From positions 29,946,352 through 30,010,351 of the forward strand of contig CM066728.1 of assembly GCA_033961575.1 (NCBI GenBank): a stretch of DNA of 64,000 bases. Reading direction: 5' to 3'. Position numbers and translations under genes: made by a program. The notes under the pieces were generated by a model. The model was not told the origin of the DNA. It was given only the letters and a program-made list of their open reading frames with translations, and ran no database searches. Shown piece after piece: positions 10,100 to 21,775 of this stretch. Source of the stretch: Aselliscus stoliczkanus (Eukaryota > Chordata > Mammalia > Chiroptera > Hipposideridae). The first letter of the stretch is position 1; every line of letters starts with the position of its first letter.

Positions 10100-12400
10100 T
10101 CAACCATCAGTTAAAAGGAGTACACATAATAAGCATACAATTAGATAGATAATTTTCTACAAGATTGTAAAGTATTTTTTCCCGTTTGGAAAAGTGCTCA
10201 CAAATTGATTTTTAAACAATCTTTTATTAAGAAAACAGAGTAGGCATTGATATCTTTTGATTTAGAGATTGACACAGCGGGATTTCACAACCAGCTGAAG
10301 GTAACACGTGAGATTTTTTTTCAAGCCAATTTTGGGAAGTGTGAAAATAGCTTTTCATTTTCAAAGAATTAAGACAAAAATCTTCAAAATAATCAGGTTG
10401 ATTATTATGTAGTTTTGATATCCTCCCTTGGAAAGCAAGAAGCAAATTATGCAGGTGCTTTTTTCTAAACAACAAACAACTAAGCACTTTTTAAAAGTAA
10501 AGTTTTGTGAATTTGAGGAGTATTTCATATTGTAGAATGTACTCAATGACCCCTTAAGTAAATTTCTAGATTTAAGGCAAACTTTCCTTTCCTTCGATAA
10601 TTCTATGAAACTGATCAGAGCATATGAGCTGAATAAAAAGGGACAGCTTGTTCCATGTCCCTGCCGCTGGGTGCCAGTTGGCAGAATTGCTACTTTTGGT
10701 ATAACCCTATAAAATGAAAGGCAATTATAGGATAATTTGAGGTGGGAACAGGTGAACTTCAAATAATTTCAGAGTGAGAAGAGATGAGCAAATGACAACT
10801 ATTCCAAGCAGCCCTAGCACAGCTATGATAGTGTGTGGACAGGCGTGTCTCCTAATGTGATTTCATTGCGCTCAGGTTAAAGACTTGGGTTTTAGATCAG
10901 GAATGTGCAAATGTGGTTTATCACCTATGTTCAAAAAACAGACGACAGAACTCCAGCAGGAGAGCTTCAGTGATTGCTAAGGGCAGCAGCAGATACATTG
11001 TTCTGCTCAGGTCTTTCATAGAACAAAACTTGGACCAGCAAGGTGAAGTTATTTGTACTAGGGAATAAGGAATGGTTAACCTTGCAAGAATATTTTTTAA
11101 ATAGTATTCTACATGTGTCTTCATGTGATTATATATTTAAAAGTGAATTTTGCTCTCCATTGGATGATTTTAGCCCATCCAGGACTTTGTAATTGTGGTA
11201 ATTGTACTCCAAGTGAATGAATCAGAGAAATACCCAATGCCGATGCCACCCAGCTGGTCCTGTAATCACTGGCACTGCCATGGGTAGGCAACAAATCCTA
11301 CAGTCCGATTTGTCCTTGTCAGAAGAGCAACAATGCTTAGGACTAAAACCCAAAGTTCTACATGACTCTAAAAAGAGCAATTTGTCAAGCGTTTCATTGG
11401 CACAAATTGAAATGAAATGAGGTCCTGGGCTTTTGAGGTCACTTTGCAACAGGAAGAATTCATTATCTAATGATACACAGAGGGAAACGGCTCACAATTG
11501 TATTTGCTTGTAAAGCATGAGTGCCCACACATAAAGCCAGAGTGGCAGAGGTCATTTACCAGAAATAAACTACATGAAAGCAGAGACTCTTGAAAGCATC
11601 AGTCCACTGGCTGATAGCCTCTTGCTTCTTCCTCTCAGTCAGGGCTGCTTTGGGGTACATGGCTCAATGTACTGAGAGGAATACTTAGGGAGCCCTTTGT
11701 TATTTATTCAAAATCACTTGCCCTGCTAATTTGTCTACTGGAAGCACAGTGCAGTCTTGTGTGTCTTTCCTCCTTGGGGTCGGGGTGGGAGGGAGCTTGT
11801 TCCCCATCCTTCTCCATATTCCACATTATTCTGAAATGTGCATTTTCTCTTGAGGCATTTTTATGGCATTCTCCTTGTTATGTGGAGAAGGTGCAACCTT
11901 AAATATTTAATAGATCACTGGATGGTTACTAATGAGGGTTGGGTTTTAGTTTTACAAGTGGAGAGAAAGGAAGAACATACTGATCACATCCACTCTGAGA
12001 ATAACATTTTTCAATGTGTTGATAATGAACTTGGAAAAGAGAATTAATGACTACATTTTCAGTTGGGCAGAGTTGATGACAGCTGGTACGATAACAACAA
12101 TCAGAGTCATTTTCAATGAAAGAGAAATATAGCATAGCCAAAGAAGATGGATTTAAATAGGGATGGGACATGGAAGTTGGTGTGGAAATCAACTTCCCTA
12201 ATCTCACACTTCTATCCTCTCCAAACACAGACATCAGGAAAGAAGGATTAGAGAACCTCCCATATCAACTCCAGTGGTCATTTTCCACTCCTACCCATTT
12301 CCTTTCATCCAGTGAAATCTCCTTGTCTTTTACATTAAAAAAAAAAAATTGTAATAATGTGATATCTTACTTATTCTCTTTCTCTCTTTTTTATGGTTAC
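10100..12400. other. unique DNA, possible conserved segment at 11200-11620
   Basis: No transposon recognised over 2.3 kb. Around 11215-11420 both strands carry modest open frames (67 and 75 aa) without domain similarity, and the sequence is free of low-complexity decay. Near 11618-11639 a pyrimidine tract ending 'cctctcag' resembles a splice acceptor, but no matching exon can be defined. Confidence 0.35.
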
Positions 12401-12404
12401 TACC

Positions 12405-12560
12405 ACTCATAGGGATTACATTGAATCTGGAGATCACTTTGAGTCATATGAACATCTTAATAATATTAAGTCTTCCACTCCATGAACATATGATGACGTT
12501 CCATTTATTCATGTCTTCTTTAATTTTTTTCACCAGTGTATTTTTTGATTCTAAAATGTT
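12405..12560 (-). mobile_element. L1 ORF2 fragment, antisense
   Basis: 'gggattacattgaatctgg' then 'catcttaataatattaagtc' is a classic reversed segment of the L1 ORF2 reverse-transcriptase region. No open frame remains. Confidence 0.75.
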
Positions 12561-13465
12561 GATACAGACAGCTGCATGTTTGTGTTATTGTTTTTCTTGA
12601 GTGGTACATGGCTTTGGACACAATGATGGTGCTCTCGTTAAGATACAGGGTTCATGAAGAGAAGCGGTAAGCAGGGCATGTGGAAGACCATGAACCCAGT
12701 GCTGGCCATGTTGAGTTTTAAATACTAGTGTGGTATCTACAAAATAAATTTGTATGCAGAGATTTGGAGCTAGATATTGATGAATCGTTAAGCCATAAGT
12801 GTGGTGAAGATGCTTAGGGAATGTATATACTGAGTGGGAGAAAAAAATCAGTTCTGTTTTCATCCTCATTTACCCCAGTAATAAACCATTTAAGTGAGAC
12901 AGCATCCCAACCTGCTAACCCGACTTCTGTTTTGACTGCAAGCCACAGCGGCCAACAGGAAAGGAAAACATTACAAAGAGAATTCAGACAAATAGTACTA
13001 ATTGTTGAGGTAGCATAAAGCATAGATACCTGCTTATTGTTTTCTTCTGTCTGCCTGAACATCATTTAACGATGATGTTTTATCCAGTAAGAGCTCCCTC
13101 CAAGGGCTTGTTAAGTCATGTGATTCTTTTCTCATTTCTCTTGACAGAAATAGCTTTGGTCTTGATAGCTTGGGGAGGAAGCAACTTAGCTTCGTTTCTC
13201 CTGTCTAGTCATTTTCTCATTATTCTCTCTGATTTCCAGTTCAATTGACAGGCCCACATGATTTTATTAAGGCTGTCTTTTTTTTTTTTTCCAGTAGAAC
13301 CCAGTCTCCTAAAAAAAACCAAACATGTAAGACATTTAAAAGTGGCGTAGATTCTCTCCAGTGTTGAATGATTTAAATGTGATTTAAATGTGACACTGTT
13401 ATCATTTTCTTCATGGCACTTATGATTATGGAATTGTGTCTTTTATATGTAATTGTTAATTAAGA
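12561..13465. other. unique non-coding DNA
   Basis: No transposon recognised. 13030-13260 is unique sequence containing a TTGACAG (TALE-homeodomain-like) site at 13245-13251. Conservation cannot be judged from one sequence. Confidence 0.35.
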
Positions 13466-13600
13466 TGTAACTTCCATGAGAGCAAGGACCTCATTTTTGT
13501 TCACAAATGAAGTTTCTTCAAAACTTTATTTGCAATGCTGAAAATAGTGCCTAGCACACAATAGTCCCTCAATAGAGTTATTGAAGCAATTTTTATGAAC
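13466..13600 (+). mobile_element. L2 LINE 3' end
   Basis: 'cttccatgagagcaaggacc' and 'tagtgcctagcacacaatag' correspond to the terminal part of L2 (ctccttgagggcagggac ... agtgcctggcacatagtag). Confidence 0.65.
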
Positions 13601-15300
13601 CATGTATTGGATATGTGTTCATTTTTGATTTGGAAAATATGATAGCTGGGGCCATGTGACTTTGCATTACACCCAATTACTAAAACATTTTCATAATGTA
13701 TTTTATCGTTGCTTTGATGACTTTTCCTAATACCTCAGTTTACCATTGGATCTTGGGTCTGCCATTGTATACTGTAATTAGATGTGAAAATGTAGTGATG
13801 TCAACTTAGACCTTGCATTCATTGTTACTTGTCAGGTCTACAAAGAGACCTTGATAATTTACAGTAGTATTCAAGTCCTAAAGAACTCAAAGAGCTGGTG
13901 ATTTAGGGGTGCCTTGTAGCTGTCACTTTGATTTTGGTGGGATTGTACGTCAATGCTTGCTTAAGAGCCCTAAAAGCGAGACAGTTTCCTTTATAGTCTC
14001 CCTATAGAAAAACTTCACCAGATTTGTGGGGGAAGAAATGACAGCTACTGGCTTACTTTTCATCTGAAATTAATGCAATCAGCAACATCTAAAAAATAGA
14101 GAAGACGTGTTTTCATTTCAATGACAACAAGATTTTTCAAAGCTTTTGAGCTGCTAATGCCTCTTTCTCCTTTCTGCTACTTTTTCCTCTTTTCTCCAAT
14201 TCAATGTCTGCGTCAAAGTTAGATCTCTGACATGATCAGAACAATCAGAGGCAAGGTGAATGTGCAATTCATGATGATAGAACACGGTGACTTCACATAG
14301 CCGCAGCAGATCTAAGATGAGGTTTGCAATACTGCCCCGTTCTGCTTGCCAGTACACCAGGAAGTGGAATGAAAGGCGCCAGGTTGGATTATTCCAGGGC
14401 TTCTTGGCAGCTGTGGAACTTGGTATCCCCTTTAATGAGAGGTAAAAACCCTAAATGAAGTCAGATGCCAGAAAATGGAGGGGCCATGACTGTTTTCTCT
14501 GTGGTCAAGACCAGTTTCCTATTATTGTCTCGTGGTTTTGGGAAGTGACTTTACATTGACAACTGAGAGTAACGGAGCTGGGAGATGGGGAAATGCCCTG
14601 AGGATCAAGTGCTCTGGCTTGCTAATTAGGTTAAATTTAGACAGTGTGACATGTTTGTACATGAAATACTGTTCCAGTAGGAGAGGTGGTTATGCATTCC
14701 ACAGCAGAAGCAGAAAGAAGACAAAATCAAAACAAGGTGTTATATTTGGACACTCACAGTTGTTTATAGCATCACCAGGTGACTTGGCCTTCTATATTGT
14801 GGAAATTGGGCTCACTAATTAAATTGAGTATATCAACAAAGTGGAAGAAAATACTAAAAATATTTTAGCCTGTGCATTATAGAAAATGATCTTTTAGAAA
14901 ATTAGCTTCTTAGTTTGCGTGGACAGTCTCTCATTAAATGTAAACATGGTCCCGGTTTTCAGCTGGGAGAACCAAAGATGGAGCTTTCTCTATGGACTCT
15001 TTTTTCTCCCCTTTTAATCTTCAGTTCTGAGGCTCAGGAAATCTTAGCTTTTTGCCTCATCACTGACTTGGCAATGCCATTGAAAATACTTTGAAAAGGG
15101 GGAGATGGATACAGTTAGGAGAGAGTCTGTTAATATGAGATCTACTCCTCAAAAACAGAGGGCTGCATGCTTCTCCCTTGTTTAGTTCAAATTCTATGTG
15201 GCAGGTTGGAGGCAAAATCTTTACTTGAGCCATCTACCTAATGAAAAGAGGATGTATAGGCTGTGGTAGGAGCTTTGGGTACTGAAGTAGAATGGCTAAT
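13601..15300. other. unique non-coding DNA
   Basis: No repeat or exon recognised. Frames at 14154-14357 and 14532-14822 are short and featureless. Confidence 0.4.
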
Positions 15301-15302
15301 GG

Positions 15303-15399
15303 TGGGAGGCAGTAGAGTGAAGAAGTGGAATGGCTCTGGTGCCATGCTGCTTGGGTTTGTATACCCACCATGTGTCTTTGGGCTCTTAGGCAAGTTAGT
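15303..15399 (+). mobile_element. MIR, left half (split by insertion)
   Basis: 'ggtgccatgctgcttgggt' and 'tttgggctcttaggcaagtt' match the first half of MIR. The element resumes at 15771. Confidence 0.6.
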
Positions 15400-15770
15400 G
15401 TCCCAGGGTAGATTTTCCAGGAAGCTGATTTTGAGATAAGCTTAGCATGCAGGCCATTTATTCTGGAGTGTTCTTGGTCCGATACCTGAGGGAGTGGGGG
15501 GACAGATGTGGGATTGGGCAGAAGGACAAGTCACTCAGCCATGCGGTGTGGCTCTGGAGCTAGAAGGGCCCTGCAGAATTGTCCTGAGCTGGGCAGAGAA
15601 GACCTTACACTGATGAGGCATTGGAGGTGGGTCCTGAGAAGGGGAGTGACTTTAGTCAGGGCAACTCTGCTGCTGAAGCAACCTCTCCAGCCGAGAGGGG
15701 AAGGCTGTTTACCAGCAGCTGAGGCCACACATCTGTCAGTGAAGGCCACCTGGGTGGTGTCAATTTCCAC
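15400..15770. mobile_element. about 370-bp LTR-like insertion inside a MIR
   Basis: The MIR core jumps from 'ggcaagttag' to 'aacactaagcttctctgggcc' with this block between. It is GC-richer than its surroundings and contains 'gcaactctgctgctgaagc', which I associate with old mammalian LTR-type repeats without being able to name the family. No open coding frame is convincing, although chance frames cross it on both strands. Confidence 0.4.
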
Positions 15771-15905
15771 AACACTAAGCTTCTCTGGGCCTCTGTTTCC
15801 TAAGTTTATTTACTCTTTTTTTGAGAATTAAATGAGATAATACATGTAAAGTGCTCAGAACACTGCCCAGAATGGAGTACATACTTAATTATCACTGTGT
15901 ACCAG
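15771..15905 (+). mobile_element. MIR, right half
   Basis: 'ctctgggcctctgtttcc', 'aattaaatgagataatac' and 'aaagtgctcagaacactg' are the second half of MIR in sense orientation, completing the copy begun at 15303. Confidence 0.7.
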
Positions 15906-16320
15906 GCAGAGCATAAATAATCTCCCCAGGGTCTCCTAGGTAGTAAATGATGGAGATGGCCTTGGAACTGAGGCCTGCCTCTCCCCAGTCTGCTTGTTGT
16001 GATACCAAATATCAAGCATGCTGGGATCCGTATTAGTTTGAATGGGTTTACTTCAGTCCTCTTTGCTCAGTGACTGCACCTCACATAAGAAAGCCATCCG
16101 TAGCCACTGCTGGCTGCAGGCGCTCTCCTTCCCTCTCCTGGGCAACAGTACTTCTCATGTCCCTTCCTTTCCACCCTCCTTTCCCCCTGTAGAGCTCTCT
16201 CCCTCCACCCATAGCCCCCTTCCCTTGCATCCCACTTGTCTCTAGTGATGGGTGAGTGCATGATTTCAGGCAGGAGAGCTGACCTAACTAGCAAAGTTGG
16301 AATAAAGGAGGGGGGGTAAA
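15906..16320. other. unique, GC-richer non-coding DNA
   Basis: No family or exon recognised; pyrimidine-rich from about 16120 to 16250. Confidence 0.35.
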
Positions 16321-16382
16321 ACCATACCAAACCAAACCAAACCAAACCAAACCAAACCAAACCAAACCAAACCAAACCAAGC
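16321..16382 (+). repeat. (CCAAA)n pentanucleotide satellite
   Basis: Twelve near-perfect CCAAA units with an initial 'accata' variant and a terminal G substitution. On the minus strand it translates as a WFGLV-type repeat, which explains the two antisense frames there. Confidence 0.95.
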
Positions 16383-16887
16383 CAAACATAAAACAAAACC
16401 CTGGACTGCTCTCCTAGTCTCCAGATCATGGTGCTCTGCCTCTCTCTCCCGCTCTCCAGGCCCCCTTCCCATATCCCCAGGCTCCATTCTTTAGATTTTG
16501 TGTTCCATCCTAGGTCCAGAAATGAAATGCTGGAGTAGTCTTTGTGGAGTAAGATGTTAGAGCTTTCATTTGCAACCTAGATGAATCTTAACTCTTCCTA
16601 CTTTTGTGATCAAAGATCCACATTGTAGACAATTCTATGGGAAAATCATTTCCTAGGGCCCCAAACTGATATGTGAATAAATGATTAGAACACAGCCTAT
16701 TTGTAAGCTGGGGCTTCCTATGTTTTCTTTCTCCCTGGGTTATAAGCTGAATAGTCAATGAGGTTTTTGTTGTTGTTGTTGTTTTTTGTTGTTACTGTAT
16801 CTTCATATATGCAATGATGGCAAAGCGTTGTAAATATATTACTGTATCCATAGCATTCTAGGGAATAAAATAAATAAAAAAATCTGT
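16383..16887. other. unique DNA with a short (GTT)n
   Basis: A (GTT)n run lies near 16767-16790; otherwise no feature recognised. Confidence 0.4.
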
Positions 16888-17280
16888 GGGCCACCCAAGT
16901 GGCGCATTGGTTAAGAGCTGGCTTGGGAGTGCAAGCTCTGAGCAGCAGGGCCCCGGTTCAGATCCCACAAATTAGGGCCAGTGACGCTGTGCTCTCTACA
17001 GCTAAGATGGTGAACAACAGCTCCACCTGGAGCTGGGCTGCCATGAGTCACCGGCGACGGCGTAGGCTGCAGTGGGGTTGCAGTGGGCTGCTGTGAGCCT
17101 CCATGAGTGGCTGTCCAATGGCCGGCAAGTGACCATAATGATCATACCCATATGGGCCAGTGAAGCAACGTCCTCCACAACTAGACTGAAGAACAAAAGG
17201 ACAGCAGCTTGACTTTTGCCCTTCCCCAATTCCCCAATGCTGTTCCCCTCCCTCAATTCCCCAATAAACTCATTAAAAAA
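16888..17280 (+). mobile_element. long-form tRNA-derived SINE, sense
   Basis: Head 'gtggcgcattggttaagag', B-box-like 'ccccggttcagatccc', then the body and the 3' tail 'cttccccaattccccaatg'. Ends in an A-run followed by 'aaatctgt', which repeats the left flank 'aaatctgt' at 16880-16887. This is the sense counterpart of the copies at 6487-6917 and 26128-26567. Confidence 0.83.
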
Positions 17281-17334
17281 ACAAATCTGTGTTTTCAAGG
17301 AGCTTACACAATAAGCTCCTAGTTCAGTGTTATA

Positions 17335-17492
17335 TTACACAATAAGAAGTGGATATGGTGATGGAAGGAGAACTGATTCTGGGTGGTGAGCACACAATGC
17401 AATATATAGATGATGTATTATAGAAATGTACACTTGAAACCTATGTAGTTTTACTAACCACTGTCACCCCAATAAATTTAGTTTTAAAAAAT
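17335..17492 (+). mobile_element. L1 3' end, sense
   Basis: 'gatgatgtattatagaaatg' and 'actgtcaccccaataaattt' followed by an A-rich tail: the sense copy of the tail type seen antisense at 1552 and 25205. Confidence 0.75.
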
Positions 17493-18214
17493 GAAGAGGG
17501 GCCAAATTTTTAGACGGCTCTGTTAATGTGATACTTAGTTCTTCTGGGTTCGCAGCACAAACTTAAAACTAAAAAATTTTAGTTGTTGATATTAAATGCA
17601 ACATATATTATACATTATACAGATAAGAGAGCAATAGGAATGTAAATAACTTGTAGTAACTAAGTGCTCAACCCAGTGGTGAAATCTATCAGCTGTCCTT
17701 AATCCTACTAAACTTTTCTCTTTATGACTTTCAGGTTCTCATTCATCAAAGAATCATAGCAGATAAAGAGCCAAAACTTCACCACCCTCTCCATTAATCC
17801 TCCCCGGGGAGGAAGAGTGACTTACTTTTATTGGTGACTTGGAAGGACAAAGTCAGCATGGGCATTCCATTCTTTCTTCTCTCTTTAGGGGCAGACAGTG
17901 CCTGAGTTGTCCTGCCAGAGGGAATCCCATCCTGGGGCAGCACTTCCTACAACTGAGTGTGTAAGTCTAATTGTGGAATTCAGGGGTGTGAGGCCCATGG
18001 ACCTAGAGATATAAATCACATTCTCCAATAGCAGCTTTATCAGTAAAATGTTAATACTGTATTTGGATTCCATCTGTCTTATTCTTATCCTAACCTGATT
18101 GATTCAAAGCTGGGATTAGGGATGTCATTTATCAATTTCTACTCAATCCTAAAGGTGATGTATTAGGGATTTTTAAGGCATTAACTACAGACCCAGACCA
18201 CTCCACATGCTAGG
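17493..18214. other. unique non-coding DNA
   Basis: No repeat or exon recognised. Confidence 0.4.
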
Positions 18215-18430
18215 TGGATCAGCATTTATTCAACAACATTGTGTGTGTGTTTCTTCCAAAGAGAAACTCTTGAGAGGCAGAAATAAGATAGGAATTGCCA
18301 ACTTGGGAAGACCCTTTTCAATTCAGCTGAACAAATCGTTATTAAGCTCCTGAGATGGGTTAGATGGTAACCAGGCCCAGAGGATACAGACATTAATAGG
18401 ACACACTCAAGGAACTTTGGACTGGACAAA
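18215..18430 (-). mobile_element. L2 fragment, antisense
   Basis: 'agcatttattcaacaaca' at the left edge and 'aacaaatcgttattaagctcc ... gaggatacagacattaa' match the reversed L2 3' end (attcaacaaatatttattgag ... ggggatacaaag). Confidence 0.55.
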
Positions 18431-18679
18431 AGGTAATGGCATAGGGGAGTGGAGGGAGGGTAAACCAGGGGTCAGGGTAAAAGAGTGGTTATTCTTTTTC
18501 TCTATTTATGACAGTGTTAATAAACAAGCAGCACTTGGGTTAGGCTGTAGGGTCAAGTGCTAACCTTTAAGACTAAGTGAAAAGTAGTCTGATATTCTTC
18601 CTCCCACGCCCAAGTTTTGTGCAATTGATAGAGTAATCATCTTAATTATATAGAGTGGTATAGATGAGACACAATGCGT

Positions 18680-18905
18680 ACCTTAGAGCTTGACTGTCTA
18701 GGTTCATCACCTTGCTTTCTAGCTGTGTAACCTTGGATGAGTTACTTAATTCCCTGTGTTTCTGATGACTCATATGAAAACCAGGGATAATAGTACCTGT
18801 GTCAGAGTGTAATGGTGAGGATTAAATGAGCCAATACAAATAGATTGCTGGATACTGTGCTTGACACAGAGGCGTTCTCAACAGAAGTCAGCTCCTGTTC
18901 TTATT
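18680..18905 (+). mobile_element. MIR SINE, sense, nearly full length
   Basis: 'agctgtgtaaccttggatg', 'gaggattaaatgagccaat' and 'tgcttgacacagaggcg' in the correct order and spacing for MIR. Confidence 0.8.
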
Positions 18906-18919
18906 AGTTATTATCAAGA

Positions 18920-19450
18920 ACATGTCTAAAATTTAGCTAAACAACTCCATGATATTGCTGCCTTGGCATCAATTTTGTACAGCCAAGCAGAGACCTTGAA
19001 CTGACACTAGCACATCTGGAGACCCCAAGCCCTAGAGAACAGCCTTAGGAAATAGCCCTCAGAATCACAAGCAAATGTCCTAAATTTCTGATATAACTTC
19101 CCCAGAATCTTTGTGAGCCCCAGTTCCTTCCCTTGTGTGCCCCTTAGATAAGACCCCCCTTGTAGCTTACCAAAACTCTGCTGTTTTTGGTTTTAATTGA
19201 CCAATCTGGCCTTAGCCTGAGAACCCCGAAACTCTCCACTCATGGTCCCTAACACAGGCCTGTGCCCTAGGTCTGGCCTGCTCTCTCTGCCCGCATCCTG
19301 CCTTGACCTCCCCTTGTGGCAGCTCCAGGTGTGTGCCGTGTACTTCCTCCAGGACACATAAGTGATAAACTCCTCTATTTCAATTTCCTTTGTGTTCTTT
19401 TGTTGAACCAGGCTCATCATCCAATGCTCTGGGGCTCTGTTTAACAAATG
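18920..19450 (+). mobile_element. possible solo LTR of an endogenous retrovirus
   Basis: A roughly 530-bp block that begins near a TG and ends near a CA, with a late 'gataaactcctctatttc' stretch as in the R/U5 region of some ERV1 LTRs. I could not identify a target duplication or internal retroviral genes. The antisense frame at 19193-19447 lies within it and shows no protein similarity. Confidence 0.33.
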
Positions 19451-19934
19451 TTAATTTAACAAAGTCACCACAGCATGCCATAGGAATGAGGAGGAGATAA
19501 GCCAGAAAGACGGGGAGGTGGTTCTTTATAGCTCATTGGAAGGCTTTAGGTCTAAGACTCTTTTCATAGTCATGGTGGAGACAGATTCAGTTAATAGCAG
19601 AAAGGGCTTCCACATCCAGAGAGGGAAATCAATGACTGCCCAGCATCTTCATTTTACCGTTAGGATGTGTTTGGCACCTACTGGGCATAACAGGAAAGCT
19701 TGGTGCTTACCTGTCACAGGTGGTAGTCAGTAAGGTCAACAGGTGGCAGCAAGGGGCAGAATGGTTTGCAATTCACCAAACCTCACTTGTTTTTATTTAT
19801 TTTTAATTGATTAATTAATTGATTTTTATTATTAGTTTCAGGTGTACAAAACAACATAATGATTAGACATTTACACACTTCACAAAATGATAACTCCAAC
19901 CAGTCTACTGCCCATCTGACATCATACATAGCTA

Positions 19935-21238
19935 TTGGGTTGTCGGAAAAGTCATGGCATATTTTCTCTATGTTTCTCGAAGGTCATTTATTTATATAAA
20001 GGACAAATATCAATCAATGATATATTGTCTGTTTTATTTCATAACCTTTTGCCATCTTTCAGTGAGCTTCATAATTCCTTAGAACTATTATTCCTTCATA
20101 ATTCGTTCATAGAAAGACCTGTCTTTATTTGCAAAAAAATGAACAAGGTGCTGATTTACAGTCTCATCTGAATTGAATGTTATACCACGCAAGGAGTTTT
20201 GAAGAGAGCGAGATAAGTGGAAGTCTGACGGCTCAAGGTCAGGCGAGTATGGTGGGTGTGGCAACACATCCCATCCAAGCTTCAATAATTTTTGACGGAT
20301 GATCAAATTTGTGTGTGGTCTTGCGTTGTTGTGATGGAACACAACTCCTTTACAAATAATGAGCTCTGGACGTTTCTGAATGATGGATTCATTCAAACTG
20401 TCCAATTGCTGACAGTACACATTCGAATTGATTGTTTGGTTCCTTGATAGGAGCTAGAAAAACACGATACCTTTAAAATCCCACCACACTGAGAGCATAA
20501 CCTTCCTCTGATGAATGTCTGCTTTCGATGTCTTTTGAAGTGAATCATCACGTCGGACCAAGATCGTTTGTGCACCATATTGTTGTAAATAACCCATTTC
20601 TCATCGCCAGTTACCAGTCATTTCAAAAAAGGATCGTTTTACTCATGTTTTGAGCATATTACAGATGTTTATATGCACTGTCAAATGAACTTCTTTGAGT
20701 TCATGCAGAACCCAAATATCGAGCTTGCTTACATATTCCAGCTTGTCGTGAACACTTGAATGATGGATGTTCAATGTTTCTGCAATCTCTTGTGTCATGT
20801 AACGTGAGTTTGACCCAATCAATGCCTTTATTTTGTCGTCATCAACCTTGGTGGGCCTCCCTGACCAAGGAGCTTCATTGAGATTAAAATCACCATCATG
20901 GAATTGCGTGAACTATCATTGGTACTGACGTTCTTGTAGAACATTGTCACAGTAAACTTGATGCAACTTTTCACACACTTGACGTTTATTCTTCCTTTTA
21001 TGGAAGTAAAACAATACAATATGGCAGAAATGCACAGTTTGGTCTTCCATCTTCAACTTGTGAAATCTCCAAAACTCAACCAAATCTCTCAATTTTTTTT
21101 TTTTTTTGAGAATGAAGCTAGAAATGTCAGCTGTCAAATGACATAGCAATAACATAGATGCAAATGACTCTAGTACTTCCAAAAATGAACTAGTACCATC
21201 TGTGGCAAACATACATCATGACTTTTCTGATGACCCAA
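19935..21238 (-). mobile_element. complete mariner DNA transposon (1,304 bp), inactive
   Basis: The left end reads ttgggttgtcggaaaagtca and the right end, reversed, ttgggtcatcagaaaagtca. These are inverted repeats of about 22 bp with three mismatches, all transitions. TA duplications lie at 19933-19934 and 21239-21240. Removing the element and one TA restores the L1 3' UTR sequence 'catagctattacaatacc', so the ends are defined to the base. The length is typical of mariner. The transposase region runs antisense inside it. Confidence 0.95.
20034..21050 (-). pseudogene. mariner transposase, broken, catalytic Asp to Asn
   Basis: The transposase of this family cuts and pastes its own element at TA sites, using an N-terminal helix-turn-helix DNA-binding region and a C-terminal DDD catalytic domain. 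A plausible start ATG is at 21050-21048 and a terminal stop at 20036-20034, giving about 1,017 nt, close to the usual length of about 345 codons. The frame is broken several times. The N-terminal part is open from 21050 to about 20916, an inter-domain GRP motif is readable near 20850, and the C-terminal part is open from 20420 to 20091. In that last piece the block HHNNARPHT (residues 29-37 of the open piece) replaces the family HHDNARPHT: the second catalytic Asp is Asn (codon 20330-20328). The third Asp, in YSPDLEPSDFHL (residue 66), is intact with 34 residues between, the D,D34D spacing. A short duplication near 20067-20092 adds a premature stop. Clearly non-functional. Confidence 0.9.
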
Positions 21239-21574
21239 TATTACAATACCATTGACTATATTCCCTATGCTGTATTTTACATCCCAGGACTATATATTTT
21301 TTAAATTATAGTTGACATTCAATATAATTTTATATTAGTTTCAGGTATACAGTGTAGTGATTAGACATTTACATAATGTATGAAGTGATCCCCCCAATTA
21401 GTCTATTACCTATCTGACACTACATAAACTATGTATTTCACTTGTTTTAGACAAATAGTAAAACACAAGGCCAAACCTGAATGTTCTTTATTCACTCTGG
21501 GACTACAGATACTGATTTCAAATGCTCATTCTGATTGTGTTTGACAAGTTAGACAAAGCGCTTTTTGTTGAATA

Positions 21575-21775
21575 AAGAAGCCATTTGTTGAATGCCTACT
21601 AGGTACCTGGGTCCATACCAGGAATTAGTTATTGCACAGTTTAACCTCATAAAAACCACTAGAGGTAGATATTATCTTGATTTATAGATAAGGAAACTAA
21701 AATTTAGAATCTTTCCAAAGGCAATAATATAAAATGGAAATTGCTAGAATTTGAATTCAGGTCTTCCATAAAATA
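21575..21775 (-). mobile_element. MIR fragment, antisense
   Basis: 'tagataaggaaactaaaattt' and 'gaatttgaattcaggtct' correspond to the reversed MIR core and 3' side of its head. Confidence 0.6.

Larger units (their letters stand above)
19795..21440 (-). mobile_element. L1 3' UTR, antisense, at least two modules, split by mariner
   Basis: 19830-19932 ('ttagtttcaggtgtacaaaa ... catctgacatcatacatag') continues at 21241 ('ttacaataccattgactat'), exactly as in uninterrupted copies. A second, related module follows at 21290-21440 ('agtttcaggtatacagtg'). The order matches the repeated 3' UTR modules of the elements at 36698-37218 and 47865-48358. Confidence 0.8.

Noticed and set aside
10361..10762. 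133-codon antisense frame
   Set aside because: No domain, no conserved motif, overlaps another chance frame, and AT-rich context yields such lengths in 64 kb.
16067..16487. Antisense frames with a repeated WFGLV motif
   Set aside because: Direct translation of the (CCAAA)n array; no protein family and no flanking gene structure.
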